Shown here: one piece after another, positions 1-7,202 of the stretch | Position numbering within the stretch: the first letter of the stretch is position 1 | How the letters are laid out: each line of letters begins with the position of its first letter | NCBI GenBank assembly: GCA_030156255.1 | Contig: JASGMV010000004.1 | Span: 44,313-108,312, forward strand | Direction: 5' to 3' | DNA length: 64,000 bases | Source: Desulfovibrionales bacterium | Lineage (GTDB): Bacteria; Desulfobacterota; Desulfovibrionia; Desulfovibrionales; Desulfovibrionaceae | Translations under genes and position numbers: made by a program | The notes under the pieces: generated by a model | What the model saw: only the letters and a program-made list of their open reading frames with translations | What the model was told of the DNA's origin: nothing | Databases searched by the model: none

Positions 1-195
1 GCGGTCGGCGATGTCTTCGAATTGCAGTCGGGACGGGTCCCAGGAAACGTCCATGGACTCGTTCGCCAGGTTGACGCTGGCCGAAGAGACGCCCTCCATG
101 CCGCCGACCACGCGCTCGATGCGTGTGGAGCAGGCCGCGCAATGCATGCCTTTGACCGGAGTGTGGAGCTTTTTCAATTCCTTGTCTTCGTTCAT
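1..195 (-). CDS. Heavy-metal-associated (HMA) domain, N-terminal part of a probable copper P-type ATPase
   Basis: The gene runs off the left edge, so only the first 65 codons are visible. They contain the classic HMA metal-binding motif GMHCAACSTRIERVV at about residues 16-30. Its CxxC pair binds Cu(I) or a similar soft metal. The text after it (GVSSASVNLANESMDVSWDP) is the usual second half of the ferredoxin-like fold. The ATG at 195 is preceded by a GGGGAG ribosome binding site. An HMA domain this close to the N-terminus most often belongs to a CopA-type exporter, but a stand-alone copper chaperone of about 70 residues is equally possible because the end is not in the window. Confidence 0.8.
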   Translation of the reverse strand, partial: MNEDKELKKLHTPVKGMHCAACSTRIERVVGGMEGVSSASVNLANESMDVSWDPSRLQFEDIADR

Positions 196-805
196 GGGAT
201 TCTCCCCGCGCTAAACTGTCGTCCTTGCCTCCGGCCGTATCGCCGGAAAGGTTTTCTCCCCGAAAAAACTCACGAACCCTTCGGCGCCAGGGTCCGGGGC
301 GTCCGCGATGTTTCCGGGGATGGAGGCCTTTACGGTCGCAACCTCCCGCTGGAAAGAAGGCGGGTTCGCTTGAGGCGCAGGCGTGATGCGGACGGAGGGA
401 TACGGAGTTCGAGCATCTTCCGGCCGGCGCGGCGGCCTCCTTTACGCGGTTGGCTTGCCTGCCGCGTCGACCGCGCCGGACGGGTCGGCGCCGCTCCAGA
501 CGGAAACAAGCTTGTCGACGCCGATCCCGTTAGATTGGTTGATCTTCCGCATCGCCAAGTCAAGGGATTTTTCGACGCCTCCGGATTTCCCGAAGAAGGG
601 AGCGCTGCGCCAGCTTTTCGCTTTCCCTGCGCAAAACGGTTTTCTACGCTTACCCAAGATGAAAGGTCGGAGAAATATTGTCAAGAAATGTGGGAAAAGT
701 GGAGCGCCGCAACGGTGTTGCGAGTGAGCATTCGGTGAAGACTGCAGCCCGAAAGTAAAGCAGGCGCAAAACCCTCTGGGCTCGCAAACAACCGGTTGCG
801 AAACA

Positions 806-901
806 TAGAGCAGTTGAATTTTGAAAGGGTTCAACTGCTCGGCAAGGATTTGCGGACAAATCCTTGCCGTGAAGCAAGCATTTCAAGCGCCATATGCTCT
901 A
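806..901 (-). repeat. TAGAGCA palindromic repeat, copy 1 (complete)
   Basis: This is a 96-bp element bounded by TAGAGCA and TGCTCTA. Read on the minus strand it has a TTGAAATGCTTGCTTCACGG segment, then an AAGGATTTG/CAAATCCTT hairpin, then a GAGCAGTTGAA/TTCAACTGCTC hairpin. The same modules in the same order recur at 34504-34630. Confidence 0.85.
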
Positions 902-935
902 AAAGAAGCGCCGCCGGAAAAAACGGCGGCGCTTC
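901..935 (-). terminator. Rho-independent terminator of thi4-thiE
   Basis: On the minus strand the stem GAAGCGCCGCCG pairs with CGGCGGCGCTTC around a T-rich loop and is followed by TTTTAG. It lies 35 bases after the thiE stop. Confidence 0.8.
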
Positions 936-969
936 TCTTGAGGTCTTTCTTTTAGGGAACGGCCGATCG

Positions 970-1605
970 TTACGCCTGTTGGACTTTTCGCAGCAAGTCG
1001 CGGGCCGCGGATTCCGGGTCGTCGGCCGAACAGATGGCCGAAACCACGGCCACGCCGGCCGGTTTGGCCGCCAGGACCTGCTTGATGTTGTGGGATTTGA
1101 CGCCGCCGATGGCGACCACCGGGTGGCGGGAGGCGCGCACGGCTTCGGCCAGTTTCTCCGGGCCCCAGACCGGGGCGGGATTTTCATGGGTCTTGGTTGC
1201 GAAGACCGGCCCCACGCCCAGATAGTCCACGTCGGCCTCTTCGGCTTCGTAAACTTCGTGCATGTGGTCGATGGTCAATCCGAGCAGGGCGTCGGGCCCT
1301 AGAATGCGGCGGGCGTCGCGCCAGTGCATGTCGCTTTGGCCGACGTGGGCGCCGTCGGCGCCCACGGCCAGGGCCACGTCCACCCGGTCGTCGATGATGA
1401 GCGGAACGCCCGTCGGCTCGAGGACTTTCTTGAGCGCCCGGCCAAGCTCCACCATCTCCCGGGACGAGCAATGCTTCTCCCGCAGTTGGACCACGGTTGC
1501 GCCCCCGCGCACTGCGGCCGCCACGACGTCCGCCAGGTCCCGCCCCAGGCTCAGGGGGCGGTCCGTGACTAGGTAGACGCTCAAATCCAGGCAAGGACGG
1601 GGCAT
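970..1605 (-). CDS. thiE: Thiamine-phosphate synthase ThiE
   Basis: ThiE joins the thiazole phosphate and HMP pyrophosphate halves to make thiamine phosphate in the cytoplasm. The 211-residue protein has the usual family length and TIM-barrel signatures: TDRPLS near the start, VQLREK, LIIDDRVDVA, GADGAHVGQSD, DYLGVGPVFATKT and VVAIGGV. The ATG at 1605 shares one base with the thi4 stop (TAATG), so the two genes are translationally coupled. A longer frame upstream lies inside thi4 and was rejected. Thi4 supplies the thiazole and ThiE uses it directly, so the pair is a compact half of the pathway; no thiC or thiD is in the window. Confidence 0.95.
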   Translation of the reverse strand: MPRPCLDLSVYLVTDRPLSLGRDLADVVAAAVRGGATVVQLREKHCSSREMVELGRALKKVLEPTGVPLIIDDRVDVALAVGADGAHVGQSDMHWRDARRILGPDALLGLTIDHMHEVYEAEEADVDYLGVGPVFATKTHENPAPVWGPEKLAEAVRASRHPVVAIGGVKSHNIKQVLAAKPAGVAVVSAICSADDPESAARDLLRKVQQA

Positions 1606-2393
1606 TAGCCTAACCGCTCGTTGATCTCTTCGGCGATTTTTACGCCGGACATGAGCATGCCGCCGAAAATGGGGCCCATGCGATAGGCGCCGAAGGCCGC
1701 GTTGGCGGCCATGCCGACGACGTAGACGCCGGGGAAGATTTCGCGGCTGTTTTCCATGGTGGAGATCTCGGCGCGCTCCGCCCACATGGACTGCTCGCCC
1801 TCGATGCCGCCCGAAGGCGTGTTCAGGGAGACGTCGTTTTTGCGCACCAGGGTTTTCAGCAGCTCGGTGGGGTGCCCGGTGGCTTCAATGACGTACTTGG
1901 TGTGCAGAACCAGGGGGTCTACATGCAAGCCGGCCATCTCCACGGGGGAGGAGTTGATGACCAGGCCGGTGACGTGGGAAACGCCGTCCACGTCGCGCAG
2001 GCAGACGTCCTCGACCGTGGTGCAGTTGAAGACTTTGGCGCCGGCCAGGCAGGCCTTGGAGGCCAGGGTCGTGGTGGCGGTCACGGCGTCCACGGTCCAG
2101 TAGTTGGGCTTGAACTGCTTCAGCGTCAGGCCGGCGTCCTCCAGGATGCCCTTGCTTTCGTCCTGGACGACGATGTAGTTCCAGGTCATGCCTCCGCCCC
2201 ACATGCCTCCGCCGATGGACAGCTTGCGTTCGAACAAAGCCACGTTGCGACCCTTCTCCGCCAGCTTCCAGGCTGCCGTGAGGCCGGAAGGTCCGCCGCC
2301 CACGATGGCCACGTCGAGGCTCAGGCTGGAGAGGAATTTCTTGTAGTATTCGGTAACGATTGCTTCTGAAATAGTCCGTTCATCCAAAGACAT
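1605..2393 (-). CDS. thi4: Thi4-type thiazole synthase (sulfide-dependent type)
   Basis: Thi4 makes the thiazole phosphate of thiamine from NAD and glycine. The 262-residue protein begins MSLDERTISEAIVTEYYKKF and has the FAD/NAD-binding GGGPSGLTAAW motif at about residues 33-43, followed by a second conserved GGGMWGGGM segment and a C-terminal GAYRMGPIFGGML. In yeast the sulfur donor is a cysteine of the protein itself. At the corresponding place this protein reads GLHVDPL, with histidine, as in the archaeal enzymes that use free sulfide catalytically. That would fit a sulfide-producing cell. The ATG at 2393 has AAGGAG eight bases upstream; the longer frame was rejected. No TPP riboswitch was seen upstream. 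Confidence 0.92.
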   Translation of the reverse strand: MSLDERTISEAIVTEYYKKFLSSLSLDVAIVGGGPSGLTAAWKLAEKGRNVALFERKLSIGGGMWGGGMTWNYIVVQDESKGILEDAGLTLKQFKPNYWTVDAVTATTTLASKACLAGAKVFNCTTVEDVCLRDVDGVSHVTGLVINSSPVEMAGLHVDPLVLHTKYVIEATGHPTELLKTLVRKNDVSLNTPSGGIEGEQSMWAERAEISTMENSREIFPGVYVVGMAANAAFGAYRMGPIFGGMLMSGVKIAEEINERLG

Positions 2394-2686
2394 TGGTTGC
2401 TCCTTCTGGGTGTGATTCGAGGCGTCGTCTGACGCCGCATCAGCCGCACAAATGCTCGCTGCTCCACAAGGGGCGCGCGCATGGCGCGAAAAAAGGCTGG
2501 ACCGGACGTATGGGCATACGGAAGGGTCAGGTCTCTCCAAAGCGACGCAGGGCCCGCCTTCGGCGGCGATTCTTCGGCGCACGCCAGTGCGACGTTTTAT
2601 AGCCCTCAACGCAACGTTTGTCCATGCGCCGACCCGCTTGGCGGGCGGGGCTTCCTGTCCTGCGCCGGCTCTGCTATGACACGCTC
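2394..2686. other. Divergent intergenic region between thi4 and the sigma-54 activator
   Basis: About 290 bases containing the two divergent leaders. I looked for a TPP riboswitch (CTGAGA and ACCTGAT boxes) on the minus strand and did not find one. No clear promoter boxes were identified. Confidence 0.5.
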
Positions 2687-4021
2687 ATGCCTGAACGTTT
2701 CGATTTGCCTTGCGAGGCGATTCTGGACTCCACCGCCGACGGCGTGTTCACGGTGGACCGGGATTGGAGCATTACTTCCTTCAACGCAGCGGCCGAGCGC
2801 ATCACCGGCATCCCCCGGGACGAGGCTCTGGGACGCAAGTGCTGGGAGGTGTTCCGGTCCAGCCTGTGCGACGGCGAGTGCGCCATGCGCGCCTGCCTGG
2901 CCAAGGACATCCGGCTGTCCAACAAATCCATCTTCATCGTCCGCCCGGACGGCGAGAAGGTGCCGGTCTCCATCAGCGCCGCGCCGCTCAAGAACTCGGA
3001 CGGCGTCGTGATCGGCGGAGTGGAGACTTTCCGCGACCTCACCGAAATTCAGATCATGCGCAGCAAGGTCGAGGAGACGTACACTTTCGAGGACATCGTC
3101 GGCAAAAGCCGGGCTTTGACGAAAATTTTCCGCATCATGCCGCAGATCGGCAAAAGCGAGGCCACCGTGCTGCTTTTGGGCGAATCCGGCACGGGCAAGG
3201 AGCTTTTCGCCAGGGCGCTGCACCATCTCAGCGACAGGAAAAACGGTCCGTTCGTGGCCGTGAACTGCGGCGCCTTGCCCGACACCCTCCTGGAGTCCGA
3301 ACTGTTCGGCTACAAGGCCGGCGCCTTTACCGACGCCAAGCGCGACAAGCCCGGACGGTTCGAGCTGGCGTCGGGCGGCGTGATTTTTCTGGATGAAATC
3401 GGCGACCTGCCGGGAAAGCTCCAGGTCAAGCTGTTGCGGGTGCTTCAGGAAAAGACCTACGAACCCCTGGGCTCGGTGACGCCCGTGGCGACCGACGCCC
3501 GGGTGGTGGCCGCGACCAATCGCGACCTGGAGGCGCTGGTCGCCTCGGGAGAATTTCGCCAGGACCTGTATTACCGGCTCAACGTGGTCACCCTGCGCTT
3601 GCCGCCTCTGCGCGAGCGCCGGGAGGACGTCGGGCTGCTCATTCAGCACTTCGTGCGCCGACTGAACGCCATGCAGGGCAAGAACGTGGAGGGGCTCTCC
3701 GAAGACGCCATGCAGATTCTCATGCGCCACGATTTTCCGGGCAACGTTCGCGAGCTGGAGAATATTCTGGAGTTCGCCTTCATTCTCTGCCCCGGGGGCT
3801 TCATCCAGGTGGAGCATTTGCCCGAGCATTTGCAGCCGGAAAGCAGGAGTTCGGCGGACTTCAGCGAACCGAGAACCCTGGAGGAAATCAAATGCCGGGC
3901 CGTTCTCGAATCCCTGGCCCGCAACCAGGGCCGCCGTATGGCCGTCTGCCGGGAGCTCGGCGTGTCCAAGGACACTCTGCGCCGAATGCTGGCCCGTTGC
4001 GAAAAGATGGGCGAAAAATAA
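2687..4021 (+). CDS. Sigma-54-dependent transcriptional activator, PAS plus AAA+ (ORP-locus regulator)
   Basis: A 444-residue enhancer-binding protein. Residues about 8-115 form a PAS sensor domain that carries an unusual cysteine cluster (CDGECAMRAC, about 60-69), suggesting redox or iron-sulfur input. The AAA+ domain follows with Walker A GESGTGKE (about 165), the sigma-54 contact loop as GAFTDA rather than the common GAFTGA, and Walker B GGVIFLDEIGD. A Fis-type helix-turn-helix ends the protein (AVCRELGVSKDTLRRML). In Desulfovibrio vulgaris a regulator of this kind (DVU2106) drives the orange-protein operons. Here it lies just upstream of homologues of those genes and of a sigma-54 promoter, so the same role is inferred. 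ATG 2687 was chosen over an upstream TTG; the ribosome binding site is weak. Confidence 0.9.
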   Translation: MPERFDLPCEAILDSTADGVFTVDRDWSITSFNAAAERITGIPRDEALGRKCWEVFRSSLCDGECAMRACLAKDIRLSNKSIFIVRPDGEKVPVSISAAPLKNSDGVVIGGVETFRDLTEIQIMRSKVEETYTFEDIVGKSRALTKIFRIMPQIGKSEATVLLLGESGTGKELFARALHHLSDRKNGPFVAVNCGALPDTLLESELFGYKAGAFTDAKRDKPGRFELASGGVIFLDEIGDLPGKLQVKLLRVLQEKTYEPLGSVTPVATDARVVAATNRDLEALVASGEFRQDLYYRLNVVTLRLPPLRERREDVGLLIQHFVRRLNAMQGKNVEGLSEDAMQILMRHDFPGNVRELENILEFAFILCPGGFIQVEHLPEHLQPESRSSADFSEPRTLEEIKCRAVLESLARNQGRRMAVCRELGVSKDTLRRMLARCEKMGEK

Positions 4022-4121
4022 GTCCGCCCCCTAGCCTTTCGGGCGCATTGCACGTCCTTTTTTGAACGACTCAAAAGGCCGCTTTTCAGTAATCTATTGA
4101 AAATATTTCGTAAAGTTCGAT

Positions 4122-4137
4122 TGGCGCCGGGGTTGCT
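4122..4137 (+). promoter_or_regulatory. Sigma-54 (-24/-12) promoter of the orp operon
   Basis: TGGCGCCGGGGTTGCT matches the sigma-54 consensus TGGCAC-N5-TTGC(A/T), with GG at 4123-4124 and GC at 4135-4136, exactly ten bases apart. Transcription would begin near 4148, 45 bases before the first gene. A near-palindrome CTCAAAAG/CTTTTCAG at about 4067-4090 could be the activator site or the terminator of the preceding gene. Confidence 0.8.
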
Positions 4138-4193
4138 TTGGAGAAGCGAGTTTGCGGCAATATCCTTCGTCTACGCCGCCGGGAAGTGACAAG

Positions 4194-4640
4194 ATGGAAG
4201 TTTGTTTAGCGTGCTACGAGGACCGGCTGGCGTCGGTCTTTGAAAATTCGACCGATCTGAGATTCTATCAGTGCGACGGTCTTGAGATTTGCCCCGCGGG
4301 CCGCCTATCCCTTCCCTCAAAGGACCCGATGGACAGGACATCCGCCATATTGGCCCGCGGGGTAAAATTTTTGGTCTGCGGCGCCATTTGTCGGTGCGCC
4401 TACCAAGTGCTGCGTTCGGCGGGCGTTCAGGTGGCCTGCTGGCGTTGCGGGGAGGTGAGGGATGTTCTGCAGGCTTTGCAAGACGACGCTTTGGATAAGC
4501 TCGCCATGCCGGGATGCCCCGGAAGGCCGTGCTGCAGCCCGGGACAAGGCGCGGGTTGGCGGCGCGGGCGCAGGGCGGGCCTTGCGCGGGGAGATTTTTC
4601 TCTGCTCGAACGATCCAGCAGCAAAGGAGAAAAGAAATGA
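4194..4640 (+). CDS. NifX/NafY-type dinitrogenase cofactor-like protein (DVU2107-like)
   Basis: A 148-residue protein whose first 105 residues resemble the small NifB/NifX family proteins that accompany Mrp-type ATPases: MEVCLACYEDRLASVFE at the start, then GVKFLVCGAICRCAYQVL and the closing VQVACWRCGEVRDVLQAL and KLAMPGCPGRPCC. It has several cysteines. The last 35 residues are basic, low in recognisable structure and unlike the family. The gene is first in the operon behind the sigma-54 promoter and overlaps the next gene by ATGA. The start at 4194 was chosen because it begins the family match; the upstream TTG has no ribosome binding site. By position it is equivalent to DVU2107 of the D. 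vulgaris orp operon. Its exact function is unknown. Confidence 0.8.
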   Translation: MEVCLACYEDRLASVFENSTDLRFYQCDGLEICPAGRLSLPSKDPMDRTSAILARGVKFLVCGAICRCAYQVLRSAGVQVACWRCGEVRDVLQALQDDALDKLAMPGCPGRPCCSPGQGAGWRRGRRAGLARGDFSLLERSSSKGEKK

Positions 4641-4996
4641 AGATCGCAGTTAGTTGCCAGGGCGAGACCCCGGACAGCCCGGTGGACCCGCGTTTTGGCC
4701 GCACCAGCGGATTTTTGGTCTATGATTCGGAAACCAAGGCGTATGAGCGAGTGAATAATACGCAGAATCTGTCGCTGCCCCAGGGCGCGGGATTGCAGAC
4801 CGCCCAGAACGTCTACCAGAGCGGCGCCAAGGCCGTTGTCTCCGGCCACGTCGGCCCCAAGGCGTATCTTGCGTTGGAGAAGGGCGGCGTCAAAATCTAT
4901 CTGGCGGACGGCATGACCGTGCAGCAGGCCGTGGACAAGGTGCTGGCCGGCGAACTGAAGCCTGCGGACGGCGCGGATAAAGACGGCCATTGGTAA
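4637..4996 (+). CDS. orp: Orange protein ORP-like (NifX/NafY family)
   Basis: A 119-residue protein of the NafY/NifX fold that in Desulfovibrio gigas and D. vulgaris holds an unusual molybdenum-copper-sulfur cluster (orange protein). It shows the family opening MKIAVSCQG, then DPRFGRTSGFLVYD, AVVSGHVGPKAYLAL and GVKIYLADGMTVQQAVDKVLAG. AAAGGAGAAAAGAA precedes the ATG, which overlaps the previous stop. Sequence and position between the NifX-like gene and mrpORP make it the probable ORP. Its reported role is in a complex affecting cell division; that role here is inference. Confidence 0.82.
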   Translation: MKIAVSCQGETPDSPVDPRFGRTSGFLVYDSETKAYERVNNTQNLSLPQGAGLQTAQNVYQSGAKAVVSGHVGPKAYLALEKGGVKIYLADGMTVQQAVDKVLAGELKPADGADKDGHW

Positions 4997-5084
4997 ACCG
5001 GATGTTTTTTCATTGACTTGACGGCCGGGGTGATTATTCCTTGGCCTGGACCCTCGAGTCCAAATTTAACGACAGGAGCATCAT

Positions 5085-6356
5085 ATGAGCAATTCTGGCT
5101 GCGGCAGCTGTTCCTCCTCGGGAGAGGGCTGCTCGTCCTCGGGCTGCGGAGCGGATCCGCGGGAGGCGAAACTGATCCAACAGGTTGGCCGGATCAAGAA
5201 CAAGATCGTGGTTCTTTCGGGCAAAGGCGGCGTGGGCAAGAGCACTGTGGCCGCGAATATCGCCGTGGCGTTGTCCCTGGCCGGCAAGAAGGTCGGTCTG
5301 CTGGACGTGGACGTGCACGGTCCGTCCATTCCCCGGCTGTTGAGTTTGTCCGACAAGAAGCCCCACATTGAAACGGATTGCATGGAGCCGGTGCCCTGGA
5401 GCCAGAATCTGTCGGTCATGTCTTTGGGCTTTTTGCTGCCCAGCGCCGAGGACGCCGTGATTTGGCGCGGTCCCATGAAAATCGGGATGATCAAGCAGTT
5501 CGTCACCGACGTCGCCTGGGGCGACCTTGACTTCCTGGTGGTCGACTGCCCTCCGGGCACGGGTGATGAACCGCTTTCCGCCCTGCAGACCATGGGTCAG
5601 GACGCCCAGGCCGTCATCGTGACCACGCCCCAGGGCTTGGCCGTGGACGACGTGCGGCGCTCCGTGACCTTCTGCCGCCAGGTCGGCAACCCTGTTCTGG
5701 GCATTGTCGAAAACATGAGCGGTTTTGTCTGCCCCGATTGCGGCAAGCGGCACGACATTTTCAACGCCGGCGGCGGCGAGCGGCTGGCCAAGGAGATGGG
5801 CGTGACGTTCCTGGGCGCCATTCCCATGGACCCGGAGATGGTCCGCGCCGCGGATGAAGGCTATCCTTTCCTGAAGGTCCACGAGCACGGCCCCACGGCC
5901 GAAGCCTTGCTGACCATCATCAAGCCTATGCTGGCGCTGTCCGGCTCCCTGCAGGAGACCAAAGGAGGCTCCCAGGAATTGCCCGAGCTGAAAGATTTGT
6001 CCAACTCCGACGGCGTGGCGCGTATCGCCGTGCCCTGCGCCCAGGGCCGGCTGTGCATGCACTTCGGCCACTGCGAGCAGTTCGCCCTGGTGGACGTCGA
6101 TCTGAAGGACCGCTCCATCAAGAATGTCACCATGGAGACGCCTCCTCCGCACGAACCCGGGCTGTACCCGACTTGGATCGCGGAAAGGGGCGTCGGGTTG
6201 GTGCTGGCCGGCGGCATGGGCGCGCGGGCCCAGTCGATGTTCACGGACAAGGGCGTCCGGGTGCTGGTCGGCGCGCCGGCCGAGGAGCCGGACGCCGTGG
6301 TTCGCAAATATCTGGAGGGTTCGCTGCAGTTGGGCTCCAACACCTGCGACCACTAG
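5085..6356 (+). CDS. mrpORP: Iron-sulfur cluster carrier protein MrpORP (Mrp ATPase fused to an ORP domain)
   Basis: A 423-residue fusion. A short N-terminal segment carries four cysteines (C6, C9, C16, C21) like the iron-sulfur N-terminus of Nbp35. Residues about 36-285 are an Mrp/ApbC P-loop ATPase with the deviant Walker A GKGGVGKST, the segment LLDVDVHGPSIPRL, VVDCPPGTGDE, and the cluster-binding CPDC pair. Residues about 305-420 are a second domain of the NifX/ORP type (GRLCMHFGHCEQFALVDV). This architecture is named MrpORP in Desulfovibrio. It probably inserts or carries metal clusters for ORP, encoded immediately upstream. A ribosome binding site (GACAGGAG) precedes ATG 5085. The TAG stop is the first three bases of a palindromic repeat. 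Confidence 0.95.
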   Translation: MSNSGCGSCSSSGEGCSSSGCGADPREAKLIQQVGRIKNKIVVLSGKGGVGKSTVAANIAVALSLAGKKVGLLDVDVHGPSIPRLLSLSDKKPHIETDCMEPVPWSQNLSVMSLGFLLPSAEDAVIWRGPMKIGMIKQFVTDVAWGDLDFLVVDCPPGTGDEPLSALQTMGQDAQAVIVTTPQGLAVDDVRRSVTFCRQVGNPVLGIVENMSGFVCPDCGKRHDIFNAGGGERLAKEMGVTFLGAIPMDPEMVRAADEGYPFLKVHEHGPTAEALLTIIKPMLALSGSLQETKGGSQELPELKDLSNSDGVARIAVPCAQGRLCMHFGHCEQFALVDVDLKDRSIKNVTMETPPPHEPGLYPTWIAERGVGLVLAGGMGARAQSMFTDKGVRVLVGAPAEEPDAVVRKYLEGSLQLGSNTCDH

Positions 6357-6413
6357 AGTATTTTACGCTTGAAATGCTTGTTGCACGGCGGGCGCAGCCC
6401 GTCTGCAAGCATT
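6354..6413 (+). repeat. TAGAGCA-type palindromic repeat, copy 2 (partial)
   Basis: Begins TAGAGTATTTTACGCTTGAAATGC and includes the hairpin GAAATGCTTG...CAAGCATTTC. The first TAG is the mrpORP stop codon. Confidence 0.75.
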
Positions 6414-6480
6414 TCAACGTCTTCTGAATGCGTTAGAATGGTCGGAGGGGCCGCTCTCCCTTCACCAGACGATGCATAAG

Positions 6481-6517
6481 CGGCGGGTTCGGTATGTTCC
6501 GGGCTCGCCGTTTTTTA
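6481..6517 (+). terminator. Rho-independent terminator of the orp operon
   Basis: The stem CGGCGGGTTCGG pairs throughout (with G-U pairs) with CCGGGCTCGCCG and is followed by six T residues. Confidence 0.75.
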
Positions 6518-6573
6518 TGGAGCGGGCTGCGCAAGCACTCTGAAGAATAAGTCTGCACTGTCGTTCGTTTTGC

Positions 6574-6682
6574 TTTGCAGAGCATTTCACCTTTGTCAAA
6601 GGTGAAATGCTCTGCAAAGATTTGCTCGCAACTCTTTGTTGCGAAATGTTTGCTGAACGGCTGGCGCAGTCAGCATCTCAAC
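6574..6682 (-). repeat. TAGAGCA-family palindromic repeat, copy 3 (diverged)
   Basis: Contains a perfect 21-bp hairpin (arms 6574-6594 and 6598-6618, loop GTC), then a smaller GCAAC/GTTGC hairpin and a segment ending TGAACGGCTGG. The module order is that of copies 1 and 6 on the minus strand, although the bases differ. Confidence 0.6.
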
Positions 6683-7202
6683 CGTATCCCTACATCTCCA
6701 GGAAGCGTCGCCCGTTCCGTGGAAAATGAACACTAGGTCGTAGACACCGGATTCTACTGTTACGTTTTTCACAAGTTTCGTGTCGTAGAGGCGAAGCGTA
6801 CGCTTTTTCCGACATCCTGCGTTGGACGCCGATACACGATCTTCATATTTGAGTTTGTCTGTTGAAAATTATCATTCCAACACGATGATGATCCTGCGAT
6901 GCCTGGACAAGCAAGGCCCGTTGCGGCAATGAAAGCAGCGCCGGAGCAAGAAGTTGCGCGATGAAACGGAATAGAGCGTTTCATCGCGATGACGTCTTGA
7001 TTAAGGTTCTCGCGAAACTTACTTGTTTGAGTGGAAAAAAAGGGAGTTCCAGCTTGGCGCGCTGTTTCGTTGGACATGATTAAGGATGCAGCCGATTCTG
7101 CGGAGTCCCCTCGCAGGGCCTAGCCCTTGGGCGCCGCCTATGGTAGCGTTTTACCGTTAAGGGGCGATGCTGCGGAATTTTTTGAAGAAAATTGGAGCGT
7201 TC

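Larger units (their letters stand above)
196..969. other. Intergenic region with terminator and palindromic repeat
   Basis: No convincing gene. Open frames here lack a ribosome binding site and recognisable composition. From left to right there is the leader of the HMA gene, with a GC-rich hairpin near 232-262; a stretch with nothing recognised; the repeat at 806-901; and the thiE terminator at 901-935. A 36-codon minus-strand frame ending near 442 is coding-like in composition but has no family I recognise. Confidence 0.6.
6357..7202. other. Long intergenic region with repeats and a terminator
   Basis: About 850 bases without a convincing gene. It holds the rest of repeat copy 2, a terminator at 6481-6517, repeat copy 3 at 6574-6682, and then about 400 bases of lower-GC DNA. 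A 102-codon minus-strand frame at 6769-7077 has no ribosome binding site and no family, and I do not call it. Confidence 0.6.

Noticed and set aside
225..262. Copper-responsive MerR operator before the HMA gene
   Set aside because: ACCTTTCC and a GC-rich hairpin are present, but the second arm is not a proper copy, so no site is called.
442..834. 130-codon minus-strand frame ending near a coding-like 36-codon part
   Set aside because: Most of it runs through repeat DNA and has no ribosome binding site. The last 36 codons look coding-like but match nothing.
2394..2620. TPP riboswitch upstream of thi4
   Set aside because: Expected for a thiamine gene, but the CTGAGA and ACCTGAT boxes are absent. 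GGAGAGACCTGACCC on the minus strand was the nearest text and does not fit the fold or the glycine riboswitch.
6769..7077. 102-codon minus-strand frame
   Set aside because: No ribosome binding site, no family and no codon preference. Left as intergenic DNA.
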